A stretch of DNA of 64,000 nt, from assembly GCF_001422485.1 (NCBI RefSeq), contig NZ_LMNF01000001.1, positions 1,859,375 through 1,923,374 of the forward strand, read 5' to 3'. Below the pieces are notes generated by a model that worked only from the letters and a program-made list of their open reading frames with translations, did not search any database and was not told the origin of the DNA. Every line of letters starts with the position of its first letter. The first letter of the stretch is position 1. Source of the DNA: Agreia sp. Leaf283 (GTDB lineage Bacteria > Actinomycetota > Actinomycetes > Actinomycetales > Microbacteriaceae). Below are positions 52,480 through 62,500 of the stretch, piece after piece. The position numbers were made by a program, and so were the translations under genes.

Positions 52480-53232
52480 ATGGCGTCTCCCCATGACGAA
52501 CGATGGAACACCCATCTGCAGAACTATCGCACTTTCGTACGCGTCCACGGGCGCCATCCTCGACGTCCGTCCGTCGATCTCCTCGAGGCGAGGCTCTCGG
52601 AGTGGGCGCACGAGCAGCGACGCCTCTACCGCGGCCAGCGTTCTCAGTCGCTGCGGCCCGACCGCAAGATCGCGCTCGAGACGGTCGAGGGCTGGGAGTG
52701 GAATCCGCGACGCGGGCCGAGTCCGCGATCCGACCACTGGGAGAACCAGCGCGCGGCCGTCGAGCGTCACTTCGCGGAGCATGGACGGTACCCGCGCCTG
52801 ACGGCCGACGATCCGCACGAGCGGCGCCTCGCCGGCTGGGTCAAGAACCAGGTCGAGCGTCTCCCCAGTCGAGACGACGAGCTCGGCCGCAGTCGCTACG
52901 ACGCCGTGCTGGCGACCCCGGGCTGGCCGTCTCGTCGAGAGCAGACCTGGCTGCAGATGATCCAGCTGCTCGAGCAGTTCGTCGCTACGCACGGCAGGCT
53001 TCCGAGGCGCACTCCGGCCCGCACGGCCGACGTCTCCGACGACGACCGGCACGAGCACATGCTCTCGATGTGGTGCGCGAACCAGCGTCGATTCGAACGC
53101 ATCGCGACTGCAGACAAGCCGTATCCCGAGGAGCGCAGGGCCCGCCTCGACAGGGTGGCCGGCTGGAGCTGGTCGAAGCGTGTCGAGCGCGTCAGGCGCG
53201 TCAAGCGGTCAATGATTTCTTACGCTGCTTGA
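52480..53232 (+). CDS. Protein of tandem helicase-associated (HA) domains
   Basis: 250 residues made of three HA-domain repeats (PF03457-like), each with a Trp near the start, a central histidine-glycine, and a second conserved Trp. Examples are RWNTHLQNYRTFVRVHGRHP, HWENQRAAVERHFAEHGRYP and TWLQMIQLLEQFVATHGRLP, with later LSEWAHEQRR, LAGWVKNQVER and LSMWCANQRRF. HA domains occur next to helicases and are thought to bind nucleic acid, but no helicase is linked here. Very basic. Its 3' end overlaps the convergent DUF817 gene by 32 bp. Confidence 0.85.
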   Translation: MASPHDERWNTHLQNYRTFVRVHGRHPRRPSVDLLEARLSEWAHEQRRLYRGQRSQSLRPDRKIALETVEGWEWNPRRGPSPRSDHWENQRAAVERHFAEHGRYPRLTADDPHERRLAGWVKNQVERLPSRDDELGRSRYDAVLATPGWPSRREQTWLQMIQLLEQFVATHGRLPRRTPARTADVSDDDRHEHMLSMWCANQRRFERIATADKPYPEERRARLDRVAGWSWSKRVERVRRVKRSMISYAA

Positions 53233-53986
53233 ACCAGAGCACGAGCATAAAACTGAAGATCACCAGCACGGTCCACGATCCGATCTTGCTCGCGTGAACG
53301 AACGTCCAGCCCGCCTCCTGGTCGGGATAGCTCCACGCGCCCAGCCGCGTGGCGATGTTCTCGGCGAACCAGATGAAGAAACCGATGAGAACGAACGACA
53401 CGAGAAGAGGCATGCGGTAGATCGTTCGGCGCACCCTGAAGCGCACCCAGGTGCGCCGAAGGATGACGGCGGCCACGACGAGCAGCAGCCATCGCACGTC
53501 GGGCAGCCAGTGGTTCGTGAAGAAGTTCACGTAGAAGAGCACGGCCGTGATCATCGTCGGAACCATGGGAACCGGGTCGATGTCCAGATCGAAACGGCGC
53601 CACGCCTGACAGATGTAGCTCGCGACGGCCGCGTACATGAAGCCACTGTAGATGGGCACGTCGCCGATGCGCAGCAGGCCGGCATCGGGATAACTCCACG
53701 ACCCCACCGAGACCTTGAACAGCTCGAGGCCCAGGCCGAGCACGTGGAACAGACAGATCACGAGCAGCTCGTCGCGCGTCTCGATCTTCGTTGCGACGAG
53801 CACGATCTGCACGATGATGCAGTACACGAGCATCGCGTCGTAGCGGGCCACCCCGACATCGACGAAGTGGGTGATCGCGAGCCCCAGCACGATCGAGAAG
53901 GCGAAAAGGCACGACAGGGCCTGCTTCCAGCCGAAGTCGAGCAGGTCGAGCAGCAGGGAGCCGGCCCGCGAGGTCGTCGAGGTCAT
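53201..53986 (-). CDS. DUF817 integral membrane protein
   Basis: 261 residues with about seven TM helices. Characteristic DUF817 stretches are HVLGLGLELFKVSVGSWSYP, IPIYSGFMYAAVASYICQAW and FAENIATRLGAWSYPDQ, with repeated Gly-x-Trp-Ser-Tyr-Pro segments in both halves. The family is widespread but uncharacterised. Start at 53986. It ends inside the 3' end of the HA-domain gene. Confidence 0.9.
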   Translation of the reverse strand: MTSTTSRAGSLLLDLLDFGWKQALSCLFAFSIVLGLAITHFVDVGVARYDAMLVYCIIVQIVLVATKIETRDELLVICLFHVLGLGLELFKVSVGSWSYPDAGLLRIGDVPIYSGFMYAAVASYICQAWRRFDLDIDPVPMVPTMITAVLFYVNFFTNHWLPDVRWLLLVVAAVILRRTWVRFRVRRTIYRMPLLVSFVLIGFFIWFAENIATRLGAWSYPDQEAGWTFVHASKIGSWTVLVIFSFMLVLWFKQRKKSLTA

Positions 53987-54046
53987 CGCCGGAGCATATC
54001 GTGCACCGATGGCCGCCGCTCGGGGCCGAGGCGCAGCATCCGGAGC

Positions 54047-54058
54047 CATAATGTCTGA
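54047..54058 (+). promoter_or_regulatory. Putative leaderless promoter -10
   Basis: CATAAT (54047-54052) is followed by 6 nt and the ATG at 54059, with no ribosome-binding site. Confidence 0.4.
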
Positions 54059-54505
54059 ATGATCACCGTCGAACTCGCCCGATCGCTGCGCGCTGCCGGA
54101 CTGATCTGGAAGCCCGCGTCGGGCGATCGATTCTCGATCGACACCCCGGCGTTCGACCCAGAGGCCCTCGACGCCGAGGTCTTCACGGTGAGTGACATGA
54201 CCATCGAGGCGCAGCACTATCCCACCGGCACGATCCTCGGATTCAACGGCACCACCGAGTGGGCGCTCGACTCCGTCGACCTGCACGAGGCCCTGTGGCT
54301 GCCGCGCGAAGACCAGCTGCGGGACATGCTGCGGGGTGCGTTCCGTTCGCTCGTCCGGCTCGAGACATCCGAGGATTCGGCACCGGAGTACAGGGTCGAC
54401 ATCGTCTTCAGGGGCGAGCCGTCGAGCCACGTCGCGGCCGAGCCCGCAGAGGCATACGGCCGGGCCGTGCTCATGCTCGTGTCGGCGTCCACCGCCGCGG
54501 CCTGA
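54059..54505 (+). CDS. Conserved hypothetical protein
   Basis: 148 residues, acidic, soluble. MITVELARSLRAAGLIWKP and a central EALWLPREDQLRDMLRG are features seen in a small actinobacterial family sometimes mislabelled as pilus-assembly proteins. I see no catalytic or binding motif. Probably leaderless. Confidence 0.72.
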   Translation: MITVELARSLRAAGLIWKPASGDRFSIDTPAFDPEALDAEVFTVSDMTIEAQHYPTGTILGFNGTTEWALDSVDLHEALWLPREDQLRDMLRGAFRSLVRLETSEDSAPEYRVDIVFRGEPSSHVAAEPAEAYGRAVLMLVSASTAAA

Positions 54506-54620
54506 GCGCCGACTGCACGTTTTCCCGGCCCGTGCCGAGGGGTGGACGCGGGGCGGAGCGATCCGGGAAACTGTGGTGAACCGGGAACCGTTTCCGGAGT
54601 CGACAAAGGGGTTAGATTCC

Positions 54621-54845
54621 ATGGCTGACACGTATCGCGCACTGCTTCAATCGGGCGGACTCTCCGAAGGCAAGGAGACCGTCGAGAACTTCGTCGACGG
54701 AAAGCCCCGAGAGACCATCACCGAGACCTTCGACGTCGAAGGCGAATCGCAGGAGCGGGTGTGGCGGCTCGTTCGTCCCGTCACCCCCGAGCCCGTCTCC
54801 TACGAGCTCGTCGGCGACGCTCCCGGCGAGGAGATTCCCAACTGA
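54621..54845 (+). CDS. Small conserved hypothetical protein
   Basis: 74 residues, acidic, with a pattern of short beta-strands (ETVENFVDGKPRETITETF and VWRLVRPVTPEP). No family recognised. The ATG has AAGGGG 9 nt upstream. It precedes csbD in the same direction. Confidence 0.65.
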   Translation: MADTYRALLQSGGLSEGKETVENFVDGKPRETITETFDVEGESQERVWRLVRPVTPEPVSYELVGDAPGEEIPN

Positions 54846-54967
54846 CCCGCTTGTCCGTAACCGATCGTCCGGGGCATCACAAGCCCCAGACCCGGAGCAT
54901 GCGCGAGGCGTAGGTTCGAAGGCGAACCGGAACTCACAAGGACTCCGGCGAACGAAAGGTGGATGCC

Positions 54968-55141
54968 ATGGGACTCGACGACAAGGTCAAGAACGCTGCA
55001 GCCGACGTGGCCGGCAAGGCGAAAGAAGCCACCGGCAAGCTCACGGACAACGAGCGACTCGAAGCCGAAGGCAAGGCCGACCAGGTGGGCGCAGACGCCC
55101 GCAAGGCCGGAGAGAACGTCAAAGACGCTTTCAAGCACTGA
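54968..55141 (+). CDS. CsbD-family stress protein
   Basis: 57 residues: MGLDDKVKNAAADVAGKAKE, TGKLTDNERLEAEGKADQVG and an Ala/Lys/Asp-rich end. This is the CsbD signature. Family members are small, highly charged and induced by general stress; function unknown. AAAGGTGGA lies upstream. Followed by an 11-bp-stem terminator. Confidence 0.93.
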   Translation: MGLDDKVKNAAADVAGKAKEATGKLTDNERLEAEGKADQVGADARKAGENVKDAFKH

Positions 55142-55180
55142 CGACGCACGCGCAGCCAGAGGCTGACGCGTCATCGACAG

Positions 55181-55213
55181 GAATGCCGGGGTACCGCAGG
55201 TGCCCCGGCATTC
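55181..55213 (+). terminator. Hairpin terminator after csbD
   Basis: GAATGCCGGGG (55181-55191) pairs with CCCCGGCATTC (55203-55213), an 11-bp stem extended by A-T and G-T pairs around a 9-nt loop. Confidence 0.75.
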
Positions 55214-55264
55214 GTGTCGAATCGGGCAGTCACCAGACCTTCACGCCGAGCAGGGAGTTTTTCG

Positions 55265-56266
55265 ATGGATGAAGCCGAGCGCGTCGATTCGTGGGCCGAG
55301 AAGGTGGCCGAGGTCGACGGTGACGCGCATCGGGCCGTCGCCCTCGCGATCCAGCTGGGGCGGAGCGCGCCGCGTCCCGGCGGCGGTGACACTCCGGCAC
55401 TGTTCGAGCTGCTCACCGCGTTGGGTCGCTCCGATCTGACGGCAGCGCGCGTGGTCGAGGCGCATCTGGATGCTCGCGCGATCCTCGGCGAGGCGGGTCT
55501 CGATCCGCAGGCGGGCGCGTGGGGCGTCTTCGCCGCGGAGGCGCCTGCGGTTCGACTCGACGCACGCGAGGTCGATGGAGAATTCGTGCTCTCGGGAACC
55601 AAGCCCTGGTGCTCGGTGGCCGGGGTTCTCGACCGGGCGCTCGTGACAGCGCACACCGACGGTGGCCATCGACGACTGTTCGAGGTGGATCTGCGGGCTC
55701 CCGGTGTGGAGGTGCGGTCGGGCGAGTGGGTCGCGTTGGGCCTGCAGGGAGTTCCGAGCGGCTCTGTCGACTTCTCGCAGGTCGCCGCCTCGCCGGTGGG
55801 CGCCGACGGCTGGTACCTCGACAGGCCGGGATTCGCCTGGGGCGGCATCGGCGTGGCCGCATGCTGGCTGGGCGGAGCGGAGGGTCTCGCTCGCCGGCTG
55901 TGGTCTGCCGCGCAGTCGGCGAATCGGGAGCCCGACCAGATCGCCCTGATGCACCTCGGCGCCGTCGACGCGCAGCTGTTCGCGGCGCGAGTGGTGCTGG
56001 CGGACGCCGGCCGACGCATCGACGAGGGCCGTGCCGTGGGTGCGGAGGGCAAGCTGCTCGCCGCGCGCACGCGCATCGTCGTCGCCGACGTCGTCGAAGA
56101 CGTGCTCCGCCGCGCCGCACACTCTCTCGGACCCGCGCCCCTGGCCCTCGACTCCGAGCACGCGCGCCGCGTCGCCGACCTCGAACTCTATGTGCGTCAG
56201 CACCACGCGGAACGCGACGAGGCATGGCTGGGTCGTCGACTGCTCGAGGGCGAGCGACCGTGGTGA
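55265..56266 (+). CDS. Acyl-CoA dehydrogenase-like flavoprotein
   Basis: 333 residues, shorter than the usual 380. The middle beta-domain is visible (VFAAEAPAVRLDAREVDGEFVL, GTKPWCSVAGVLDRALV, VPSGSVDFSQV), as is the C-terminal helical bundle (AQLFAARVVLADAGRRIDEG, AAHSLGPAPLALDSEHAR). FAD-binding features are present only in outline and I cannot identify the catalytic Glu, so it may have an altered chemistry. ATG at 55265. It overlaps the next gene by 4 nt (GTGA), first gene of a three-gene operon with a PIG-L/methyltransferase fusion and a GT2 enzyme. Confidence 0.78.
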   Translation: MDEAERVDSWAEKVAEVDGDAHRAVALAIQLGRSAPRPGGGDTPALFELLTALGRSDLTAARVVEAHLDARAILGEAGLDPQAGAWGVFAAEAPAVRLDAREVDGEFVLSGTKPWCSVAGVLDRALVTAHTDGGHRRLFEVDLRAPGVEVRSGEWVALGLQGVPSGSVDFSQVAASPVGADGWYLDRPGFAWGGIGVAACWLGGAEGLARRLWSAAQSANREPDQIALMHLGAVDAQLFAARVVLADAGRRIDEGRAVGAEGKLLAARTRIVVADVVEDVLRRAAHSLGPAPLALDSEHARRVADLELYVRQHHAERDEAWLGRRLLEGERPW

Positions 56267-57642
56267 GCTTCGATCATCGAGACGAGGGAACGACGAACGC
56301 GACCTGGCTCGCCGCCGATGCGTGGGACGAGGCCTCGGAGCTGACCCTCGACGGCGTGACTCTGCTCGTGGTCGTCGCCGCGCATCCAGACGACGAGACC
56401 CTCGGGGCGGGTGGCTTGATGGCAACGGCGCACGCCGCCGGCATTCCCGTGACCGTGATCGTCGCCACCCTGGGCGAGCACTCGCATCCGGATTCGCCCA
56501 CCGTCTCGGCGGCCGAGCTGGCGGCGCTCCGCCGGGTCGAGGTCGTGCGGGCGATCGACGAGCTGGCTCCCGGGTCGGCGGTGCACCTGCTCGGACTCCG
56601 CGACGGGGGCCTCCGCGAGCACACCGAACCTCTTCGGCACGCCATCGCGGCGGCCATCGACGGCCGCACCGGGGTGCTGGTCGTCTCGCCCTGGCGCGGC
56701 GACGGGCATCCGGATCACACCGCCGCGGGCGACGCCGCAGCCGCGGCGGCCGAGACCCGGGGCGCCGAGCATCTCGAGTACCCGATCTGGGGCTGGCATC
56801 GGTCGACACCCGACTCGCCGGAGTGGCCGTGGGCGCGCGTGCGGACCCTTCCCCTCAGCCCGAACGAGGTCGCACGCAAGGTCGCGGCGCTCGAGCTGCA
56901 CCGAAGCCAGACGGAGCCGCTGTCGGGGATGCCGGGCGACGAGGCCATCGTGTCGCCGACGTTCTCCGAGCACTTCCAACGCGACTTCGAGACCTTCTTC
57001 GTGAGCGCGGTCGAGGCAACGTCGCCGGGCCGTTCGCACACCTCACTGGCCCAGGGCTACTTCGACGACTTCTATGAGGGCCGCGCCGATCCGTGGGGCT
57101 TCGAGACACGCTGGTACGAGCGCCGCAAGCGCGCGCTCACCCTCGCCGCGCTTCCCCGCCGGCGGTACGTCTCGGCCCTCGAGGTGGGCTGCTCGATCGG
57201 GGTGACGACCGCCGAGCTCGCCCCCCGAGTCGACCGGCTCCTGGCCATCGACATCGCCGAGGCTCCGCTGGCTGTGGCGCGGGAGCGTCTGGCGGGGCAG
57301 CCCGGGGTGCGCTTCGAACGGCGCACGCTCCCTCAGGAGTGGCCGGACGAGACATTCGACCTGATCGTCGTGTCGGAGGTCGGCTACTACCTGTCGCTCG
57401 ACGGCCTCGAACAGCTCGTGCGGCGGGTCGCGGCCGGTCTGCGCGACGGTGGCGCCGTGATCGTGTGTCACTGGCGGCATCCGGTGACCGACTACCCGCT
57501 GCGCGGAGACCAGGTGCACGACGCTTTCCGGCACAGCGACGATCTCGTTCGCGTCGGCGGCTACGACGATGCGGACTTTCTGCTTGACGTCTTCGGCGTT
57601 CCGGGAACCGCCTCGGTCGCCGCAGAGGAAGGACTCGTGTGA
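56263..57642 (+). CDS. PIG-L deacetylase fused to a SAM-dependent methyltransferase
   Basis: 459 residues. The N-terminal PIG-L/LmbE domain (about 25-235) has the zinc motif VAAHPDDETLGAGG and the second motif GDGHPDHTAAGD, as in N-acetylglucosamine deacetylases (MshB, Bca). The C-terminal class I methyltransferase (about 265-455, NodS-like) has ALEVGCSIGVTTAELA for SAM binding and FDLIVVSEVGYYLSLDGL. NodS N-methylates a deacetylated glucosamine, so deacetylate-then-methylate on one amino sugar is an attractive reading of the fusion (inference). GTG start overlaps the upstream stop; its own stop overlaps the GT2 start. Confidence 0.87.
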   Translation: MSFDHRDEGTTNATWLAADAWDEASELTLDGVTLLVVVAAHPDDETLGAGGLMATAHAAGIPVTVIVATLGEHSHPDSPTVSAAELAALRRVEVVRAIDELAPGSAVHLLGLRDGGLREHTEPLRHAIAAAIDGRTGVLVVSPWRGDGHPDHTAAGDAAAAAAETRGAEHLEYPIWGWHRSTPDSPEWPWARVRTLPLSPNEVARKVAALELHRSQTEPLSGMPGDEAIVSPTFSEHFQRDFETFFVSAVEATSPGRSHTSLAQGYFDDFYEGRADPWGFETRWYERRKRALTLAALPRRRYVSALEVGCSIGVTTAELAPRVDRLLAIDIAEAPLAVARERLAGQPGVRFERRTLPQEWPDETFDLIVVSEVGYYLSLDGLEQLVRRVAAGLRDGGAVIVCHWRHPVTDYPLRGDQVHDAFRHSDDLVRVGGYDDADFLLDVFGVPGTASVAAEEGLV

Positions 57643-58343
57643 CGAAGCGCATCCGGAACATCGCCGTCGTGGTTCCCGCCCGAGACGAGCAACGCTCGAT
57701 CGGCCGTTGCCTCGACGCCCTCGACGCCGCCGCAGAGGCGCTCCGGCAGGCGCGTCCGGTCGATGGCCCCCACGTGCGCATCGTCGTCGTGCTCGACAGG
57801 TGCCTGGATGACACGGCCGAGATCGTGGCCGGCCGGTCGACGGTCGAATCCGTCGTCAGCTCGGCCGGCAGGGTGGGCGAGGCGCGCGCGCTGGGAGTGG
57901 AACGGGCGCTCGCGGCCGGAGACGCGGAGCCGCACGAGACCTGGATCGCGAACACCGATGCCGACTCGGCGGTGCCCGTGGACTGGCTGACGGTGCAGCT
58001 GGAGGCGGCCGAGGCAGGGCATGCCGCCCTGCTCGGCGCGGTCCGGCCGGATGAGGAGGGGCTCGACGCGGAGCAGCTCGCGCACTACCTGCTGCGCCAC
58101 CCGCTGCGCGAGAGCCATCGCAATGTGCACGGAGCCAACCTGGGGGTTCGGGCCGACCACTACCTCGCCGCCGGCGGGTTCGAACCGCTCACGACCGGCG
58201 AGGACGTGAGGCTGGTCGCATCGCTCGAACAGCTCGGGCTGTCGGTCGCGAGCACGGGTCGAGCCGCCGTGCTCACGTCGTCGCGACTGCTCGGTCGCGC
58301 GCCGGAGGGGTACTCCGACGTGGTGCGTGCCATCGCGGGGTAG
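57639..58343 (+). CDS. GT2-family glycosyltransferase
   Basis: 234 residues, GT-A fold: IAVVVPARDEQRSIGRCLDAL at the N-terminus, IVVVLDRCLDDT, the metal-binding acidic motif in IANTDADSAVPVDWL, and a TTGEDVRLVASLEQLG catalytic-base region. Donor and acceptor unknown. It starts within the stop of the PIG-L/methyltransferase gene (GTGA). No membrane helix, so it acts in the cytoplasm or at the membrane face. Confidence 0.87.
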   Translation: MTKRIRNIAVVVPARDEQRSIGRCLDALDAAAEALRQARPVDGPHVRIVVVLDRCLDDTAEIVAGRSTVESVVSSAGRVGEARALGVERALAAGDAEPHETWIANTDADSAVPVDWLTVQLEAAEAGHAALLGAVRPDEEGLDAEQLAHYLLRHPLRESHRNVHGANLGVRADHYLAAGGFEPLTTGEDVRLVASLEQLGLSVASTGRAAVLTSSRLLGRAPEGYSDVVRAIAG

Positions 58344-58370
58344 TCGAGCCGGGGTCGGCCCCGCCCCGAC

Positions 58371-59450
58371 TCAGCCCCGCTGCTGTGCGAGAAGCTCGAG
58401 GGTGCGTTCTGCTGCCACGCCGACCTTCGCGTCGTGACCTTCGTGGTCGCTTGCGACAGGTGACACCATGACCTCGTCGACCCCGTACTTCGCGGCGAGC
58501 GCGGTGACCTGCGACCAGGCCGCCTCGGGGGTGTCGATGATCCAGCGGGCGGACTGGTCGGCGACGAGATCCTCCTCCATGGGGCTCAGCGTCACCGCCT
58601 GCGCCTGCTCGACCGTCATGCGCGGGCCGAGGGCGCCGCCCGAGCGGAGCCGCGCCATGGTGATCAGCTGGGGGAGGGCGAGAGCGGACGCCTCCTCGAG
58701 CGTGTCCGCGACCACGGCGTTGACCGTGAGGAACGTCATGGGCTCTGCGAGGGCTGGCGACGGCTGGAACTCACGGCGATACAGGGCGAGGGCGTCGTCG
58801 ATTCCCGACTGCCCGAAGTGGTGGGCGTACACGAAGGCGAGACCCTCGCGGGCGGCCAGTCGGGCGCTGTAGGTGCTGGAGCCGAGCAGCCACACGGAGG
58901 GAGACGACGACGTTCGCGGCGTCGACCTCAGCGTGTAGTCCTGGCCTCGAAGCGGAATCGTGACCGAGGGCTGCGACACGGCGTCGAAAGGATCGGAGAT
59001 CGGCGTGTCGTACGAACCGAGGAGTCCTGCCACCAGCTCGACGTCGCCCGGGAAGGAGTCCGCGCCGGTCTCCTCGGCGCGCGGGCCGCGCAGCATGTAG
59101 GCGGTTACCGGGTCGGAGCCCGGGGCCCGCCCTATTCCGAGATCGATGCGACCCGGATGCATGGCCTCGAGCAGCGAGAACTGCTCGGCCACCGTGAGCG
59201 GTGCGTGGTTCGGCAGCATGACGCCGCCCGACCCGACCCGGATTCGGCGGGTGTTCGCCGCCAGATGGGCGATCAGCACGGCCGGAGAGGTCGCCGCGAC
59301 GGCCTCCATGTTGTGGTGCTCCGCCACCCAGAAGCGTGTGAAGCCGAGGTCGTCGGCCCGGCGGGCGAGCGATACGGCGGCCGCAACGGAGTCGGCCGTG
59401 CTCTGGTCGGTACGAACGGGCAGGAGGTCGAGAACGGAGAGATTCAGCAT
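58371..59450 (-). CDS. Luciferase-like LLM-class flavin oxidoreductase (MsnO8-type)
   Basis: 359 residues, TIM-barrel bacterial-luciferase-like monooxygenase. Features: LSVLDLLPVRTDQS at the start, RFWVAEHHNMEAVA, VGSGGVMLPNHAPLTVAEQF and RIDLGIGRAPGSDP. These mark the FMN-dependent MsnO8 subgroup rather than the F420-dependent G6PDH-like subgroup, so it need not require F420. Substrate unknown. Met 59450 is chosen; in-frame starts at 59459 and 59468 exist. It converges with the GT2 gene and is divergent from the large helicase-like gene. Confidence 0.87.
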   Translation of the reverse strand: MLNLSVLDLLPVRTDQSTADSVAAAVSLARRADDLGFTRFWVAEHHNMEAVAATSPAVLIAHLAANTRRIRVGSGGVMLPNHAPLTVAEQFSLLEAMHPGRIDLGIGRAPGSDPVTAYMLRGPRAEETGADSFPGDVELVAGLLGSYDTPISDPFDAVSQPSVTIPLRGQDYTLRSTPRTSSSPSVWLLGSSTYSARLAAREGLAFVYAHHFGQSGIDDALALYRREFQPSPALAEPMTFLTVNAVVADTLEEASALALPQLITMARLRSGGALGPRMTVEQAQAVTLSPMEEDLVADQSARWIIDTPEAAWSQVTALAAKYGVDEVMVSPVASDHEGHDAKVGVAAERTLELLAQQRG

Positions 59451-59592
59451 CGATTGCATCAACGTCACGGATGGCCGCCGCTATTCCGAAGCGACGACTG
59501 GAGCGACCACCGAAGGGGCCCAAACCCGACTAATGCGACGAAACCCCTTGCAGATGCCGCGTTTTCGGGCGTGGCGAGCTTAAGGTAACCGT

Positions 59593-62500
59593 GTGTGGCG
59601 CGCCGATAAGAAACTAGATGCAGACGGACTTCCGACTGTCGCCGACGACGACTCGTCGGCGTGGGGTAGCCAGACCGCGCCTGAAAAGGGCGGTCGACCT
59701 CTGACGAACCTCACCAGTGAGAGTCGGGTGGAGCCGAATCGAGAACGCTGGCGACACGAGCTCAGTCGGGTGGGTGGAGCATCGCCGCTCATCCACTTCG
59801 ACGACTCCCCGCGCAACCGCATCGACCTCTCCGCGACGCATCCGGGCGGGCTCGCCCAGTTCATCACGGGTAACGCCACCCTCCTCAGCAGCCTCATCCG
59901 CGACGAGCTCGCCCTGCGCACGGCCCGCCTCGCGGCGGCCGCGATCACAGACAAGGGCGTCGAGCTCCGCAGCGTGCGCGGCATCGACGCCGTCAACCTC
60001 GGCATCGGCTTCGCCGAATGGCGCGTCGAGCAGGAGTCGTTCAGCGCCCCCGTGCTGCTGCGCCCTGTGTCGGTGCGACGCTACGGTCGAGACTTCGAGC
60101 TGAAGCTGCGGGGTGGGCCCGTGGTCAACCCCGAGCTCGTGCGCGCCCTGTCCGACCAGTTCCAGATCGAGCTCGATGCCGACGCGCTCGTGGCGCTCGC
60201 CATCAACAACGGCGTCTTCAAGCCGCAGCCCGTCATCGACCAGCTTCGCGGCCTCACCTCGCAGCTCGCGTGGTTCAGCGTCAGCCCCCGGCTCGCCGTC
60301 TCGACCTTCGCCGATGTGAGCCAGGCGCTGGTCGACGACGCCGACGACCTCGCGCATCCGGTTCTCGACGCGCTCGCGGGCAACGTCACGGCGCGCCGCG
60401 GCGTGCAAGACGCCTACCACCCGGTCGACGCCACTCCCCAAGATCAGCGACCGCCGGCCACCGACACGCTCCTCCTCGACGCCGATCCCGAGCAGGAGAA
60501 TGTCATCGCCCAGATCGGCGCCGGCAACTCCCTCGTCGTGAAGACGCTGCCGGGCACCGGCGGAACACAGACGATCGTCAACGCGGTCGGAGCCCTGATC
60601 GCGCAGAACAAGCGCGTTCTCGTCGTGAGCCCTCGCCGCCTCAGCCTGCGGGGAATCGCCAGGCGCCTCACCGATGTCGGCCTGCCCGGCGTCGCCGTGT
60701 CGCCCCGAACCCTGCGCCGTGACCTCATCCAGTCGATCGGCCGAAACGAGAAGGCCCGCCAGCCCCATGTCGCCGACGTCGACGAGGCCCTCGTGCGCCT
60801 GCGCGGCGTGCTGCTCGACTACCGCTCGTCGCTCGGCCGGGTCGACCCGGTTCTCAAGGTCTCGGTTCTGGATGCGCTGCGCGAACTCGCGCGCCTCGAA
60901 CTGCTGCAGACGCCTCCCTCCACCAAGGCGCGCCTCGACCGCCATGCCCTCGAGGGGCTCGCATCCGGTCGTGTTCAGGCCGCGAAGACGCTCAGCAAGG
61001 CGGCGGCTCTCGGCGAGTTCCGCTACGGACCCGACGACTCGCCCTGGTACGGCGCCGCGTTCGCCACGTCGGACGACGCGCACAGCGCCCACCAGCTCGC
61101 GAAGAAGCTGCACAAGACCGACCTGCCGAACCTGCTGTCGGGCGCCTGGGAGCTCATCGGCCAGACCCGCATGCGGCCCTTCGCCACGCTGACCGAGCTC
61201 GGCGTTTACCTGCGTCTGCTGCTCGACCTGCGCGAGACGCTCGACAAGTTCCAGCCCGTGGTCTTCGACCGGTCGCTGACCGAGCTCATCGCCGCCACGT
61301 CGAACCGTCGCGACTCGCCGCAGCTCTCGTCGACGAGCCGTCGCCGGCTGCGCAGCCTCGCCCGCGAGTACGTGCGTCCGGGCGTGCACATCGGTGACCT
61401 CAACGAGGCCCTCAAGCACATCCAGCAGCAGCGCACGCTGTGGTACCGCTTCGCCGCCGCGGGCATTCCGCCGGAGATCCCGATCGGCATCGCCGATGTG
61501 CAAGTCGCCTACCAGCGCGTCACCGAAGACCTCGCCCAGCTCGACCTGCCCCTGGGGTCTGTCGGCACGGCGCGCCAGCTGTCGAGCCTGCCCATCGAGG
61601 AGCTCGTGTCGCTGGTCGAGGGTCTGGCCGCCGACTCCGAGGTGCTGGCGAACCTGCAGGAGCGCACGGCGCTTCTCGACACGCTTCGCGAGCACTCGCT
61701 CGACCCCCTGCTCACCGACCTGTCACAGAGGCACGTGCCCGAGAGCGCCGTCGCCGACGAGCTCGAGCTCGCCTGGTGGCAGTCGGTGCTCGAGCTGATG
61801 CTGGCCAACGACCGTGCCCTGCTCGGCGCGAACACCTCGGTGCTCGATCGACTCGAGGCCGACTTCAGGCTGGTCGACGAGGCGCACGCCTCGGCCAGCG
61901 GCGCCTTGCTGGCCTGGCAGCTGGCCGAGACGTGGAGCGTCGGGCTCGTCGACTACCCGGAAGAGGCGGCCGCGCTCAAGAACATCCTGCGCACCGACGG
62001 CGTCGATTCGCAGGCGCTGCACGAGGCCGCGCCGCATCTGGGCCGCGTCCTTGCGCCGGTCTGGCTCGCCTCGCCGTACGAGATCGCAGAGATCTCCGAC
62101 TCCCTGCACTTCGACACCGTGATTCTGGTCGATGCCGGGGCGACCACCCTGGCCGAGAACGTCGGAGCCATCCGCCGCGGGCGCCAGGTCGTGGCCTTCG
62201 GCGACCCGGTCACGCAGACGCCGTCTCGATTCGACATCGCCATCGCCGCGACTCCCGACTCGTCGAACCGCGCCCAGCCGGAGCAGTCGGTCGAAGAACT
62301 GCACGCCGAGTCGGCCCTCGCACGACTCGCCGAACTCGTTCCCACGCTGCAGCTGACCCGCAGTTACCGGGCCGGCGGCGAAGACCTCGCCGAACTCGTG
62401 AACCACCGCTTCTACGGCGGCAAGATCGACTCGCTGCCCTGGGCCGGCACCTTCCTCGGCCACGGCAGCCTCGCGCTGCACTACGTCGAGGGTCGCGGCG

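Noticed and set aside
58371-59450. The LLM-class oxidoreductase as an F420-dependent partner of the fbiC locus
   Set aside because: Its motifs fit the FMN-dependent MsnO8 subgroup and it lies about 9 kb away in a different transcription unit.
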